DNA of 64,000 bases from Kangiella taiwanensis. Its GTDB lineage: Bacteria > Pseudomonadota > Gammaproteobacteria > Enterobacterales > Kangiellaceae. The stretch lies in the NCBI RefSeq assembly GCF_020005165.1, contig NZ_JAHCLT010000001.1, forward strand, positions 310,001 through 374,000. Reading direction: 5' to 3'. Made by a program: the position numbers and the translations under genes. The notes below the pieces were generated by a model. That model did no database searches. It was not told the origin of the DNA and worked only from the letters and a program-made list of their open reading frames with translations. Positions 1 to 11,339 of the stretch are shown piece after piece; positions within the stretch are counted from its first letter, which is position 1, and every line of letters starts with the position of its first letter.

Positions 1-2
1 TC

Positions 3-389
3 AATCGCACAGCATACGTCGATTTGATCCAAGGACATGAAATCGATATCGCGATTTCTCCTCAGCAGGTGACCATTGGCAGTTTGCTGACACACATACG
101 TCGCGGCCACGTCTCCAGTGTTTACTCCCTACGCCGCGGCGCTGCAGAGGCCATCGAAGCTATTGCCAAGGGTAATGAACAAACCTCATCGGTTGTAGGT
201 CGTGCCATTAGCGAGTTAGCGTTACCGCCAGGTACTTCTATCGGTGCTATCGTACGAGACGATCAGGTATTAATTGCTCACGACAATGTGATTATTCGTG
301 AAAACGACCATGTTGTGTTATTCATGGTCGACAAAGACTATATCCAAGACGTCGAACGCCTGTTCCAAGTCAACGTGACCTACTTTTAG
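3..389 (+). CDS. trkA: Trk system potassium uptake protein TrkA (C-terminal part, cut by window start)
   Basis: Peripheral NAD-binding regulatory subunit of the Trk K+ uptake system; it sits on the cytoplasmic face of TrkH and gates it. Only the C-terminal part is present. The frame is open from base 3, so no internal start should be assumed. It shows the typical TrkA segments [41 protein letters not shown] and DVERLFQ. These belong to the second RCK_C domain and its linker. The stop is 18 bp before trkH, so the two genes form an operon. Identification is firm from these motifs. The N-terminal Rossmann domain lies outside the window. Confidence 0.95.
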   Translation, partial: NRTAYVDLIQGHEIDIAISPQQVTIGSLLTHIRRGHVSSVYSLRRGAAEAIEAIAKGNEQTSSVVGRAISELALPPGTSIGAIVRDDQVLIAHDNVIIRENDHVVLFMVDKDYIQDVERLFQVNVTYF

Positions 390-407
390 CGACTTAAAGG
401 ACATTTA

Positions 408-1856
408 ATGCAGTTCGCTACCATTACACGTATTTTAGGCTTACTTATCATGGTATTTAGTTTAACCATGATCCCGCCAAGCGTTGTCGCATTAATCTAT
501 CAAGATGGTGGCGGTAGCGCTTTTGTATTGACGTTTTTCTTAACCATTATCTTTGGGTTCTCTATTTACTTTCCTAAGCGTCATGCAAAAAGCGAACTCA
601 AAGTACGTGACGGCTTTTTAGTCGTGGTTCTTTTTTGGACGGTCTTAAGTTTAATGGGTGCCGTTCCGTTTCTGCTTATGGGCAGTATGGATATGTCACT
701 AGCCGACTCCGTGTTTGAAGCCTTCTCTGGCTTAACGACAACAGGCGCTACCGTGATAAGCGGCCTCGACAGCTTACCTCACTCGATTCTCTATTATCGC
801 CAGCAATTACAATGGCTTGGCGGAATGGGTATTATCGTTTTAGCAGTCGCAATCTTGCCTATGCTCGGAATCGGTGGTATGCAGCTGTATCGCGCGGAAA
901 CCCCAGGTCCAATGAAGGACAACAAACTCACGCCACGAATTGCAGGGACGGCTAAAGCTTTATGGTATATCTATCTTGGCTTAACTATCGCTTGCGCCGT
1001 GTCTTATTGGTTGGCAGGAATGACGCCATTTGACGCCTTAGCTCACAGCTTTTCAACTGTAGCCATTGGTGGCTTCTCTCCCCACGACGCCAGTATTGGT
1101 TACTTTGACAGCGCCACGATAGAATTAATTGCCTCGCTATTTATGCTCTTATCCGGCGTTAATTTTTCACTTCATTTTATGGCAGTGAGACGATTGAGCT
1201 TGTCGCCTTACATCAAAGATCCTGAGTTTAGAAGCTATCTTGCCATGCTGGTTGGTATATCCGTTTTGTGCCTTACTGTGTTACTTGCTTATGATCGCTT
1301 TGACTTTTCCGATGGTCTCGTAAAAAGTATCTTCCATACCGTATCGATTGCCACAACCACAGGTTTTGCCAGTTCAGACTTCAGTTCTTGGCCAAGCTTC
1401 CTACCAGTCCTTCTTATCTTAACCAGTTTTGCTGGTGCTTGCGCTGCATCAACAGGCGGCGGTATAAAAATCATTCGAGTACTGCTTCTCTTTAAACAGG
1501 GGTTTCGTGAAATTAAGCGCTTGGTTCACCCAACGGGTGTTTTCCTGATTAAGTTGGGTAAAACGTCAGTCAGCGATAGAGTGGTTCAGGCTGTTTGGGG
1601 GTTCTTCGCTACCTATGTCATGCTATTTTTAATCTTGATGATTTTACTAATGGCAAACGGTATTGACCAAATTACAGCATTCTCAGCCGTCGCAGCCTGC
1701 TTAAATAATTTAGGCCCTGGTCTTGGGGATGTCGCTGTGAACTATAGCGGGCTGAATGATTTTACTAAGTATATTTTAAGCTTTGCTATGTTGCTGGGAC
1801 GTTTGGAAATTTTCACACTGTTAGTTCTATTCACACCGTATTTTTGGCGGAAATAA
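408..1856 (+). CDS. trkH: Trk potassium transporter membrane subunit TrkH
   Basis: Integral inner-membrane K+ channel/transporter subunit of 482 aa, the usual TrkH length. The four pore-loop repeats with their selectivity-filter glycines are visible: LTTTGAT near residues 109-115, TVAIGGFS near 217, TTTGFASS near 312, and NNLGPGLG near 432. A GGGI turn (GAGGGIK-type, CAASTGGGIK) precedes the last helices. It follows trkA by 18 bp with AAGGA upstream of the ATG, so both components are made together. Its stop lies only 10 bp from the stop of the convergent acyltransferase gene, with no obvious hairpin between them. Confidence 0.96.
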   Translation: MQFATITRILGLLIMVFSLTMIPPSVVALIYQDGGGSAFVLTFFLTIIFGFSIYFPKRHAKSELKVRDGFLVVVLFWTVLSLMGAVPFLLMGSMDMSLADSVFEAFSGLTTTGATVISGLDSLPHSILYYRQQLQWLGGMGIIVLAVAILPMLGIGGMQLYRAETPGPMKDNKLTPRIAGTAKALWYIYLGLTIACAVSYWLAGMTPFDALAHSFSTVAIGGFSPHDASIGYFDSATIELIASLFMLLSGVNFSLHFMAVRRLSLSPYIKDPEFRSYLAMLVGISVLCLTVLLAYDRFDFSDGLVKSIFHTVSIATTTGFASSDFSSWPSFLPVLLILTSFAGACAASTGGGIKIIRVLLLFKQGFREIKRLVHPTGVFLIKLGKTSVSDRVVQAVWGFFATYVMLFLILMILLMANGIDQITAFSAVAACLNNLGPGLGDVAVNYSGLNDFTKYILSFAMLLGRLEIFTLLVLFTPYFWRK

Positions 1857-1866
1857 CCTACTGTTA

Positions 1867-2802
1867 TCACTGCTGATACGGGTTGGGTCCGCCACAAGCT
1901 GTGGTTTTAAAGCGCTTATATGACCACTGATATTGCTCTGGGTTCTGCCGAATGACAGCTTCTAAATGACCATTAACGTCTCTCGCGTAACTCACCTCAT
2001 CCTGCTCACTATCGATATCGATAGGAATCAGGTGGATATCATAAAGACCATGCTCATTTTTTATCGCAGCAATTTGAAATAGATCTGAGCCACTTTTTTG
2101 CTGAATTCTCTGCACAATAGTCATCGTCAGTGCATCTTTACCGCAAAAAGGCACAAAGACACCAGCTCGACGCCCAGGCTCTTGATCACTTAACACAGCA
2201 GCGACCTCACCATTCTTTAAAACTTTAATAAGGTGCATCACGCCACGACTATCACCCTTGACCATCGTCGTATCATTTTGACAACGCCCCACATTGATCA
2301 CTTCATCCATTTCTTTTTGTCTGGGCGGACGGTACATGCAATGGAAGGGGAAGCGACTACCCAAATAATACAAAGCGACTTCCCAGTTACCAATGTGAGC
2401 ACCCGTAATTAAAACCCCTTTGCCTTGCTCTAAGCAATCACGCACTTTATCCTCACCTTTAACGCTGCCTATAAATCGCTCACCTTGGCACTTTCTCCAT
2501 ATCTTTGAGGCCTCAAAAAACAATTTCCCTGTATGTTTTAAGCTTTCATAAGCAATTCTCTTTCGTTCTGACGGAGCTTTATCCAACAAACAAAGGTTGA
2601 GGTTCATCATGCTCGTACTGTAAGCACGGGTTTTAAACAACCGAGAACACATAGCGAATAGCTTGGCAAAACCGCTTCCGACAAAAGACGGCATCGCCGC
2701 AAAAAAACTCATTAAGGTGCATATCACCTTTACTTTGAGAGGGTCTGATTGAATTGCCTTTCCTTTGGTTTTAGGCTTTTTTTTAACTTCTGGCTCTGTC
2801 AT
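1867..2802 (-). CDS. LpxL/HtrB-family lysophospholipid or lipid A acyltransferase
   Basis: Inner-membrane acyltransferase of the LpxL/LpxM superfamily, which adds acyl chains to lipid A or related lipids. The 311-aa length fits (LpxL is about 306 aa). The catalytic H-x4-E motif is GAHIGNWE, with His136 and Glu141. Downstream blocks YRPPRQ, LSDQEPGRR and GVFVPFCGK match the family. A hydrophobic segment at residues 25-50 probably anchors the protein. The extreme N terminus is Lys-rich. Which lipid is acylated cannot be told from sequence; LpxL, LpxM and ornithine-lipid-type enzymes look alike. A terminator separates it from dsbA, so it has its own promoter within 2803-2880. Confidence 0.8.
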   Translation of the reverse strand: MTEPEVKKKPKTKGKAIQSDPLKVKVICTLMSFFAAMPSFVGSGFAKLFAMCSRLFKTRAYSTSMMNLNLCLLDKAPSERKRIAYESLKHTGKLFFEASKIWRKCQGERFIGSVKGEDKVRDCLEQGKGVLITGAHIGNWEVALYYLGSRFPFHCMYRPPRQKEMDEVINVGRCQNDTTMVKGDSRGVMHLIKVLKNGEVAAVLSDQEPGRRAGVFVPFCGKDALTMTIVQRIQQKSGSDLFQIAAIKNEHGLYDIHLIPIDIDSEQDEVSYARDVNGHLEAVIRQNPEQYQWSYKRFKTTACGGPNPYQQ

Positions 2803-2880
2803 TGGAAAGTCTGCATGAAATTTATTAATAAATTGACGTTAATATTCTATTTTTTATTATCCTATTCAGTATAACCATAA

Positions 2881-2906
2881 AAAATGCCAGTTAAAACTGG
2901 CATTTT
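2881..2906 (-). terminator. Rho-independent terminator downstream of dsbA
   Basis: Perfect inverted repeat with 12-bp arms (AAAATGCCAGTT and its complement) and a 2-nt loop. It is followed on the minus strand by a T-rich tail. It lies 29 bp after the dsbA stop and ends the glmU-glmS-dsbA unit. Confidence 0.85.
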
Positions 2907-2934
2907 TAAAATTCACAAAGTGTTTAACTTCGCG

Positions 2935-3549
2935 CTACTTTGTATTCTCTATAGCAAAGCTTCCTAACATTTCATTGATGTTATTGTAGCTCTCAACTTT
3001 ATACTTTTTGTTGACGATAATCATAGGGAAGCGGATCACTTTGAAGTCACGAGCTAATTTTTGCGCATACTGAACTTTGCTTTCAACACCGAAAGATGTA
3101 TAAGCTTTTTCAAAGTCCTCTTTTGAAACACCCGCTTCTTCAAAAATTGGAATTAAGTCTTCCTTCGTGCGGATAATGTTTTTCTCAGCATGCCACTGAT
3201 GGAAAATAGCAGGATGAACTTTCTCTTTAACACCTAGAACTTCAGCAACGTAGTAACCATAAGTTAAATGTGGAACCTGGCTCATGAACACCGGCACTTG
3301 CTCAAACTTCACAGCTTCCGGCTTAGAGTTTTCTTTCCACTTGTTTAGAACTGGCTCTAGGTTGTAGCAGTGTGGGCAGGTGTACGAGAAAAACTCATAT
3401 ACATGTGGTTTTGCACTGGCTTCTTTACCGCTGATAACCGTGTAATCACTGCCTTCTTTTACTGAAGCTGTTGTGGTTGATTCTGCGCAAGCCACTTGGC
3501 TCATTGCTACCAAAGCGATAACGCTACCGAGTAATGCTTTTAATTTCAT
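2935..3549 (-). CDS. dsbA: Thiol:disulfide interchange protein DsbA
   Basis: Periplasmic oxidase that introduces disulfide bonds into exported proteins; normally recycled by DsbB. 204 aa with a clear signal peptide (MKLKALLGSVIALVAMSQVACA). The thioredoxin active site is CPHC (Cys58-Cys61) in FFSYTCPHCYNLEP, and the cis-proline loop is RFPMIIV. The CPHC dipeptide is characteristic of DsbA rather than thioredoxin. The gene starts 13 bp after the glmS stop on the same strand, so it probably shares its transcript. Many exported proteases and lipoproteins with cysteines in this window are plausible clients. Confidence 0.93.
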   Translation of the reverse strand: MKLKALLGSVIALVAMSQVACAESTTTASVKEGSDYTVISGKEASAKPHVYEFFSYTCPHCYNLEPVLNKWKENSKPEAVKFEQVPVFMSQVPHLTYGYYVAEVLGVKEKVHPAIFHQWHAEKNIIRTKEDLIPIFEEAGVSKEDFEKAYTSFGVESKVQYAQKLARDFKVIRFPMIIVNKKYKVESYNNINEMLGSFAIENTK

Positions 3550-3562
3550 TCATGACTCCTAA

Positions 3563-5392
3563 TCATTCTACTGTCACTGATTTTGCTAAATTTCTTGGCT
3601 GATCGACATCGGTTCCTTTGATCACTGCCACATAATACGATAATAACTGCATTGGAATGGTATACACCATAGGTGCTGTAATGCAGTACTGACTGTCCAC
3701 AGGGAACACAGTTATACCATTTGAATCCTGAATATTAGCTGACTTGTCTGCAAAAACAAAGAGGTTACCGCCTCGAGAGCGAACTTCCTCGACGTTTGAT
3801 TTTAATTTTTCAAGCAAATTATCATTTGGCGCAACCACGACCGTAGGCATTTCTTTATCAATCAATGCTAGTGGTCCATGTTTAAGCTCACCCGCAGCGT
3901 AGGCTTCGGCGTGAATATACGATATTTCCTTTAACTTTAACGCAGCCTCCATGGCTATTGGGTACTGCTGTCCACGACCTAAAAACAAAGTATGATGCTT
4001 TTCAGCAAAGGCTTGAGACAGCTTGTCGATCTCCTCTGCTTGATCTAACGCCTTCTGTATTTCACTTGGTAAATGCTCTAGCGCTTCAACAATATCATGC
4101 TCTACAGCCTTATCCATGCCTTTTGCCTTTCCGATAGAAACCATCAACAACAGCAGCGATACGAGTTGTGCTGTAAAGGCTTTGGTCGATGCAACGCCAA
4201 TTTCGGCCCCTGCACGCGTTAAGAGTGTAAAATCAGATTCTCGTACCATTGATGAAGCAGGGGAGTTACAAACTGTTAAACTCGCTAAGTAACTTTCTCC
4301 TTTCGCTTTATTTAAAGCTGCCAAGGTATCCGCGGTTTCACCTGATTGCGAAATGGTAATGAACAAGCTGTTCGGAATAACTGCGGTGTCTCTGTAGCGG
4401 TACTCGCTGGCAATCTCAACCAAACAAGGGACTTTTAAATACTGTTCAACCCAATACTTTGCCACTAACGCCGCGTGATAACTGGTTCCACAGGCGATGA
4501 TTTGCAGTGCTTCAACTTGCTCAAAAATCTTTATGGCATTTTCGCCCAAGGTTTCAACATAAACTTCGTGATCAACAATTCGACCTTCCAAAGTTTCGGC
4601 TACAACTGACGGCTGCTCAAAAATTTCTTTGAGCATAAAGTGACGATAGTTACCTTTATCGACCGCATCATGCTGAATATCAGATGTTTCAAAACTCCTC
4701 TGTACTTCATCACCATCTCGGTTAAGTAATGTGATGCCATCACGGCGAACTTCCGCAACTTCACCTTCCTCAAGATATAGGAAATCACGAGTAACAGGGA
4801 GTAGGGCGAGCTGATCTGAAGCAACAAAATACTCACCAATACCTTTACCGATCACTAACGGGCTACCTGAGCGAGCGACAACCATTTTATCAGGCTGGTT
4901 CGCATCAATTGCTACTGTGCCATACGCACCTTTTAATTTCTTTGTCGTGGCAAGAAGCGCTTTTAATAAAGAGTCATGCTCCTTAAGCGCCTCATGCAAG
5001 CAATGAGCAATAACCTCAGTATCGGTATCTGACTCGAAACGGTAACCTTTCTTCTTTAGCTCTTCACGAAGCTCGTCATGATTTTCAATGATACCATTAT
5101 GAACTAGAGCGATATTGTCTTCCGACATGTGTGGATGCGCATTTTTTTCATTCGGCTCACCGTGTGTAGCCCATCGCGTATGCGCAATACCTAAACCACC
5201 TGCTATCGGGTGAGCCGTCAGAGCATCCTTTAACTCTGATACCTTTCCTGCACGACGAATCCGCTCGATTTGATTATCGTGATAGATAGCCACACCAGCT
5301 GAATCATAACCTCGATATTCTAGGCGCTTTAAACCTTCAACTAATATCTCGCTAATATCACGTTGCGCAATAGCACCAACAATTCCGCACAT
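3563..5392 (-). CDS. glmS: Glutamine--fructose-6-phosphate aminotransferase (isomerizing)
   Basis: Makes glucosamine-6-phosphate from fructose-6-phosphate and glutamine, the first step towards UDP-GlcNAc for peptidoglycan and lipid A. 609 aa, the family length. Cys2 (MCGIVGA) is the N-terminal nucleophile of the glutaminase domain. RGYDSAGVA and HTRWATHG are further glutaminase motifs. Two SIS sugar-isomerase domains follow, with CGTSYHAAL and SQSGETADT, and the conserved end LAKSVTVE. It lies 2 bp downstream of glmU, so the two consecutive pathway enzymes are co-transcribed. No glmS ribozyme or GlmZ-type site was recognised in the short gap. Confidence 0.98.
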   Translation of the reverse strand: MCGIVGAIAQRDISEILVEGLKRLEYRGYDSAGVAIYHDNQIERIRRAGKVSELKDALTAHPIAGGLGIAHTRWATHGEPNEKNAHPHMSEDNIALVHNGIIENHDELREELKKKGYRFESDTDTEVIAHCLHEALKEHDSLLKALLATTKKLKGAYGTVAIDANQPDKMVVARSGSPLVIGKGIGEYFVASDQLALLPVTRDFLYLEEGEVAEVRRDGITLLNRDGDEVQRSFETSDIQHDAVDKGNYRHFMLKEIFEQPSVVAETLEGRIVDHEVYVETLGENAIKIFEQVEALQIIACGTSYHAALVAKYWVEQYLKVPCLVEIASEYRYRDTAVIPNSLFITISQSGETADTLAALNKAKGESYLASLTVCNSPASSMVRESDFTLLTRAGAEIGVASTKAFTAQLVSLLLLMVSIGKAKGMDKAVEHDIVEALEHLPSEIQKALDQAEEIDKLSQAFAEKHHTLFLGRGQQYPIAMEAALKLKEISYIHAEAYAAGELKHGPLALIDKEMPTVVVAPNDNLLEKLKSNVEEVRSRGGNLFVFADKSANIQDSNGITVFPVDSQYCITAPMVYTIPMQLLSYYVAVIKGTDVDQPRNLAKSVTVE

Positions 5393-5394
5393 TC

Positions 5395-6777
5395 TTATTG
5401 TTCCTCTTTCTTATGTTGTGACTTTTTAACCGGTCTTTGCCATCCTGCTATATGCTTCTGAGGAGTTCTACTAATACAGAGCTCTTCCGCTGGCACATCT
5501 TTCGTTACAGTAGTTCCTGCGCCCACTGTCGCATTTTGTCCAATTTTTACTGGAGCTATCAGTTGTGTATCTGAACCGATAAATGCCCCATCTTCGATGG
5601 TGGTTAAAAACTTATTCACACCATCATAATTACAGGTAATGACTCCAGCACCAACATTAACGCCTTGACCGATTTTGGCATCACCTAAATACGCTAAATG
5701 ACTGGCTTTACTGCCTTTGCCTAACACGGCTTTTTTGGTTTCAACAAAGTTACCAATGAAGGCCTCATCATCAAGCTGTGTCCCTGGGCGGATTCTAGCA
5801 AAAGGGCCAACAGAACATGCTTCACCAATAATCGCACCTTCTATCATCGTATTTGCTTTAATAACCGTATTCGCGCCTATTGAACAGTCTTTCAGTATCA
5901 CATTGGCACCGATCACAGCGCCAGTTTCGATATTAACGTTACCTTCGATAATCACGTTCACATCTATCAAGACATCGCTGCCACAATTTAGTTCTCCACG
6001 AATGTCTAGGCGGGCAGGGTCCAGCAAGGTCACGCCTTGCTCTAGTAATTTATGAGCTTTGGCTTCTTGGTAGCGTCGTTCCAATTGAGCCAATTGTACA
6101 CGACTATTTACCCCTTCCACTTCAATCGCAGAAGTAGGGTGACAAGCTGTTACACCGCCATCTTGGGCAGCCATGGCAATACAGTCTGTTAGGTAGTACT
6201 CGCCCTGCGCATTGTTGTTATCGATATTTGCTAGCCAGCTCTTTAAAGACGTCGCATCCGCACATAATATTCCTGTGTTTACCTCATCGATCTTCAACTG
6301 CTCAGCATTGGCATCCTTTTGTTCTACAATCGCAACGACGTCCCCTTTTTGATCGCGAATGATTCGACCATAGCCCATTGGATCATCCAGCTTGACTGTT
6401 AACAGACCAATTCCTGACTTTGGTTGGGCTTCAGTTAATGCTTTAAGAGTAGACGCTTTGATCAGCGGTACATCGCCATATAACACCAAGACCTGATCAT
6501 CATCACTGATAACTGGTAGGGCTTGATCAACTGCATGGCCTGTGCCGAGTTGCTGTGCTTGCTCGACAATTGTCACAGAACTATTTTCGAGTTGATGCTT
6601 TACTTGTTCAATGCCATGGCCCGCAACAACTACGGTTTGTGTAGGATTTAACTGTTGGGCTGTGTCAATGACATGCTCCAACATCGAGAGACCAGCTATA
6701 GGGTGTAATACTTTTGGCAAATTTGAGCGCATACGGGTTCCTTTACCCGCCGCCAATATAACCACGCTTAGTGCCAT
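5395..6777 (-). CDS. glmU: Bifunctional GlcN-1-P acetyltransferase / GlcNAc-1-P uridyltransferase GlmU
   Basis: Catalyses the last two steps of UDP-GlcNAc synthesis. 460 aa. The N-terminal nucleotidyltransferase domain shows [11 protein letters not shown] (UTP-binding loop), GTGHAVDQA and VLYGDVPL. The C-terminal left-handed beta-helix consists of many hexapeptide repeats (about residues 250-430) and contains the acetyltransferase block [11 protein letters not shown] and the segment [11 protein letters not shown]. The tail is Lys-rich ([10 protein letters not shown]). It is first in the glmU-glmS-dsbA unit. In many gammaproteobacteria glmU directly follows atpC; here a divergent metalloprotease gene lies between them. 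Confidence 0.98.
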   Translation of the reverse strand: MALSVVILAAGKGTRMRSNLPKVLHPIAGLSMLEHVIDTAQQLNPTQTVVVAGHGIEQVKHQLENSSVTIVEQAQQLGTGHAVDQALPVISDDDQVLVLYGDVPLIKASTLKALTEAQPKSGIGLLTVKLDDPMGYGRIIRDQKGDVVAIVEQKDANAEQLKIDEVNTGILCADATSLKSWLANIDNNNAQGEYYLTDCIAMAAQDGGVTACHPTSAIEVEGVNSRVQLAQLERRYQEAKAHKLLEQGVTLLDPARLDIRGELNCGSDVLIDVNVIIEGNVNIETGAVIGANVILKDCSIGANTVIKANTMIEGAIIGEACSVGPFARIRPGTQLDDEAFIGNFVETKKAVLGKGSKASHLAYLGDAKIGQGVNVGAGVITCNYDGVNKFLTTIEDGAFIGSDTQLIAPVKIGQNATVGAGTTVTKDVPAEELCISRTPQKHIAGWQRPVKKSQHKKEEQ

Positions 6778-6896
6778 AATTATTCTAGTTAGTGGAAATT
6801 AAGCGCGTATTTTAACACTATTGCTACGTTTTGGCTTTTATAGAATACATTTTTCAGCGATCTCTTACTTTTTTTTAAGTTTTCTCCACTTATGCA

Positions 6897-6941
6897 CACT
6901 TTTATCATGTTTTACGATAAAAGTGCTTCATAGAGGAAGCA
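6897..6941. repeat. Pair of inverted repeats in the glmU / metalloprotease divergent spacer
   Basis: The 194-bp spacer between glmU (minus) and the metalloprotease gene (plus) contains CACTTTTATC and GATAAAAGTG as 10-bp arms around a 9-nt loop (6897-6925). A second small hairpin TGCTTC-6-GAAGCA overlaps it (6924-6941). There is no T-run, so these look more like operator or mRNA-leader structures than a terminator. Function unknown. Confidence 0.45.
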
Positions 6942-6971
6942 TTCACAGGATGAATTTCAAAGGAGATTGAA

Positions 6972-8423
6972 ATGAAAAAACTATTATTACTCGCCACTTC
7001 GGCAGTTCTCATCAATGGTTGTATTTACGGTACTGTAAAAGACGCCAATACCGGCTCGGGAGTCTACCAAGCTAAAGTTTCTGTTGTTAAAGGTAGCTGC
7101 TCAGGCAATGGTTGCGGCTTTCCTGAAAGTACAGATAGCTCAGGTTTCTACGTTTTCGACGCTTACGGTGATAGAAATGGAAGCGCCAATACCAAGTTCG
7201 TAACCCCTGCAAGTGCGGAAGAAGCTGTTACTTTCTTAGTTTCTAAACCCGGTTATCAGTCTAGAACCTTTTATCATAAGCCAGATTACGAAAAGATAAC
7301 CTACGATGGTAAAACCTATTATGTCAGTGATGCCCCAGTGGTTTATCTTTGTCCATATGGCAGCCCTGATAGCGACGGCGACACGATTTGTGACTCAGCC
7401 GAAAGTCGCTATGGCACAGACCCATATGATAGCGATACTGATGGTGATCGCCTAAGCGATGCTGCAGAAATATTCGGTTACGATGGTGTAGATATCCGAT
7501 ATTATGGTGCCGATCCCTTACGTAAAACCTTGTTAATTGAAGCTGACTATTATCAAGCGTTTAAACCCGACCAAGCAGCTCTAGATCAAGTCATTCAAGC
7601 TTTTGCAGATGCTCCCGTGTCTAACCCCGACGGCTCTACAGGGATAACTTTGGCCATCGATTTAGATGATCGTATTTCAGCATCTGACGAAGACAGCAAT
7701 CTAAGCCCTGTCTGGACAGACTTTGACGTTCTTAAAAATAAATACTTCGAATCACGTCGCAGTAAGCTTTTCCACTACGCCCTATTTGTTGACCAATATA
7801 ACGGTGGTACATCAAGCGGTATTTCTCGTGGTATTCCAGCACATGATTTTGTTGTTTCACTCGGTCAATGGCCAACCCCTGGAGGTACTGTTCAGCAACA
7901 AGCGGGGACTTTGATGCACGAGTTTGGTCATAATTTAGGCCTAATGCATGGCGGTAATGAAAATGCCAACCGTAAATTAAACTACCTCAGCATTATGAGC
8001 TATGACTATCAAATGCCTGGGCTGACTGTAGATGGAAACTCTGGCGTTGTAGATTATTCGAGACTCAAAGTAAACGCCATATCTGGTAACATCAGTGAAT
8101 TTAGTGCCATGTCTGGCTATGGTGGTACTACGGAATCCGATTTGGCTGATTATAGCGTTCGTCGTCATGGTAACTGGTTAACTGGGACAGCGAGCTCGAA
8201 CTTAGACGTCAATAATAATGGTATTCTCCAAACGTCAGTGTATGTCGGTCATTTTAATGCTTCTCAAAATGACTGGGACAACATTAACTTTGCAGGCGGT
8301 GGTTCAGGTGGAACAATCGGTGACGGTCATTTAGGAGCTTCAAGCATGATGATGTTTAGCCTTAAGAGCCAAGGTACACCAGAGTACATGGTTGAACCTT
8401 GTATGACCCCGGAAGATATGTAA
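6972..8423 (+). CDS. Secreted zinc metalloprotease lipoprotein (metzincin-like) with TSP3-type calcium repeats
   Basis: Predicted lipoprotein peptidase of 483 aa. The signal ends at INGC, with lipobox Cys17. Residues 18-110 look like a carboxypeptidase-regulatory-like or Ig fold (GTVKDANTGSGV). Residues 133-165 are Asp-rich DSDGD-type thrombospondin type 3 repeats that would bind Ca2+. The catalytic motif is HEFGHNLGLMH, with His316, Glu317, His320 and His326, followed by the Met-turn SIMSYDYQ. This is the metzincin HExxHxxGxxH arrangement. AAAGGAG precedes the ATG. It lies alone on the plus strand between glmU and atpC, so it is probably expressed independently. Substrate unknown; a role in extracellular protein digestion is inferred. 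Confidence 0.8.
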   Translation: MKKLLLLATSAVLINGCIYGTVKDANTGSGVYQAKVSVVKGSCSGNGCGFPESTDSSGFYVFDAYGDRNGSANTKFVTPASAEEAVTFLVSKPGYQSRTFYHKPDYEKITYDGKTYYVSDAPVVYLCPYGSPDSDGDTICDSAESRYGTDPYDSDTDGDRLSDAAEIFGYDGVDIRYYGADPLRKTLLIEADYYQAFKPDQAALDQVIQAFADAPVSNPDGSTGITLAIDLDDRISASDEDSNLSPVWTDFDVLKNKYFESRRSKLFHYALFVDQYNGGTSSGISRGIPAHDFVVSLGQWPTPGGTVQQQAGTLMHEFGHNLGLMHGGNENANRKLNYLSIMSYDYQMPGLTVDGNSGVVDYSRLKVNAISGNISEFSAMSGYGGTTESDLADYSVRRHGNWLTGTASSNLDVNNNGILQTSVYVGHFNASQNDWDNINFAGGGSGGTIGDGHLGASSMMMFSLKSQGTPEYMVEPCMTPEDM

Positions 8424-8443
8424 TTTTGATATCGTCAACCAAT

Positions 8444-8471
8444 AAAAAAGGTGGCTTTCGCCACCTTTTTT
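8444..8471. terminator. Bidirectional terminator between metalloprotease gene and atpC
   Basis: Arms AAAAAAGGTGGC and GCCACCTTTTTT with a TTTC loop. There are A/T runs on both sides, so it can end both the plus-strand protease transcript and the minus-strand atp operon. Confidence 0.9.
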
Positions 8472-8497
8472 AATACTTGCTGTACTAATAAAAAGAA

Positions 8498-8923
8498 TTA
8501 TTTACCGCTTTTCTTTTTAATAGCACGTAAAGTTCTAAGTTGAGCCACCGCTTCTGCTAATTCTGCAGCTGCTTTTGAGTACTCAATTTCAGAGCTTTGA
8601 TCGTCCAGCGCTTCACGGGCATCTTTCTCTGCTTCCAAAGCTTTCGCTTCGTCCATATCTTCAGCTCGAATTGCCGTGTCAGCCAAAACCGTTACCATGT
8701 GTGGTTGAACTTCTAACATTCCACCTGAAACGAAGAATAATTCAACCTCTCCACCTGGCAAAGTTACTTTAACTGGGCCTGGGTTCAATGACGTTAGCAG
8801 GGGAGCGTGGCCAGGCTCTACACCTAGCTCACCCAAATCACCTGTCGCAACTAAACGTTCAACCTTTCCGGAAAAGATTGAGTCTTCTGCGCTAACGATA
8901 TCCAAATGTACGGTCATTGCCAT
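8498..8923 (-). CDS. atpC: ATP synthase epsilon subunit (F1)
   Basis: F1 central-stalk subunit that couples rotor to catalytic head and regulates ATP hydrolysis. Begins [14 protein letters not shown], with the typical N-terminal beta-barrel blocks [17 protein letters not shown] and [13 protein letters not shown] helical C-terminal region follows (AEKDAREAL). The frame stays open 7 codons further upstream. The ATG at 8923 is preferred because GGGGAG lies just ahead of it and because family members begin here. It is the last gene of the atp operon, followed by a strong hairpin. Confidence 0.95.
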   Translation of the reverse strand: MAMTVHLDIVSAEDSIFSGKVERLVATGDLGELGVEPGHAPLLTSLNPGPVKVTLPGGEVELFFVSGGMLEVQPHMVTVLADTAIRAEDMDEAKALEAEKDAREALDDQSSEIEYSKAAAELAEAVAQLRTLRAIKKKSGK

Positions 8924-8971
8924 TAGGTCTCCCCCTCTTAACAATTTGTCTTAACAATTAAGCAGGGTTGA

Positions 8972-10387
<1,416 letters not shown>

Positions 10388-10410
10388 TTACTTTATTAAA
10401 AAGTAATGTG

Positions 10411-11271
10411 TTAAACCGCAGCTGCACCAGCACTAATCTCAGCAAGCTCTTGAGTAATGGCTGCCTGACGTGCTTTGTTGTAAACAAGCTCAAGGTCATC
10501 AATAAGATCACCTGCGTTATCCGAAGCAGCTTTCATCGCTACCATTCGCGCAGCTTGTTCACAGGCGATGTTTTCTACAACTGCCTGATAGACTTGTGAC
10601 TCGATAAAGCGAACCATTAATTTGTCCAAAAGCGGCTTGGCTTCTGGCTCATATAAATAGTCCCAATGGTGACGCAATTCATCATCTTGACCTACTGGAA
10701 GGGGCAGTAACTGCTCAACTTTAGGTTCTTGCGTCATTGAGTTCACAAACTCGTTAGTTACGATAAATAAACGATCGATGCGACCTTCATCGTAGGCTTT
10801 CAACATCACTTTTACTGCACCAATTAAGTCTTCAACCTCAGGTGTATCACCTAAGCCTGAAGTCTTCGCAACAACAGAACCACCGACTCGTTTAAAGAAG
10901 CCTGTAGCTTTGCTGCCAATAAGGCACATATCAACTTCAATATCTTGTTCAGACCATTCTTTCATGCTGTTCAGTGCTTGCTTGAACAAGTTAATGTTCA
11001 AACCGCCACATAAACCGCGATCCGTAGATATCACGATATAACCTACACGCTTGACGTCACGCTCAGTAATATAAGCGTGGCGGTACTCTGGAGTACCTTG
11101 CGCAATGTGTTTAATCACTGTGCGAATTTTTTCAGCGTAAGGACGTGATGATGCCATACGATCTTGCGCTTTACGCATCTTACTTGCTGCAACCATTTCC
11201 ATTGCAGAAGTAATTTTTTGCGTATTTTTAATCGACCCAATTTTGGTACGAATCTCTTTAGCGCCTGACAT
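10411..11271 (-). CDS. atpG: ATP synthase gamma subunit (F1 rotor shaft)
   Basis: Central rotating shaft of F1, 286 aa. The N-terminal coiled-coil helix [20 protein letters not shown] and the block [11 protein letters not shown] are diagnostic. The C-terminal helix contains [12 protein letters not shown] and [13 protein letters not shown]. Located in standard order between atpA and atpD on the minus strand. Confidence 0.98.
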   Translation of the reverse strand: MSGAKEIRTKIGSIKNTQKITSAMEMVAASKMRKAQDRMASSRPYAEKIRTVIKHIAQGTPEYRHAYITERDVKRVGYIVISTDRGLCGGLNINLFKQALNSMKEWSEQDIEVDMCLIGSKATGFFKRVGGSVVAKTSGLGDTPEVEDLIGAVKVMLKAYDEGRIDRLFIVTNEFVNSMTQEPKVEQLLPLPVGQDDELRHHWDYLYEPEAKPLLDKLMVRFIESQVYQAVVENIACEQAARMVAMKAASDNAGDLIDDLELVYNKARQAAITQELAEISAGAAAV

Positions 11272-11339
11272 ACTCTATTTCCAGTCTAAAATTAGTGTTT
11301 GGTAAGCAGAAAAGGGCGCAAAGCACCCTTATCTTAATA

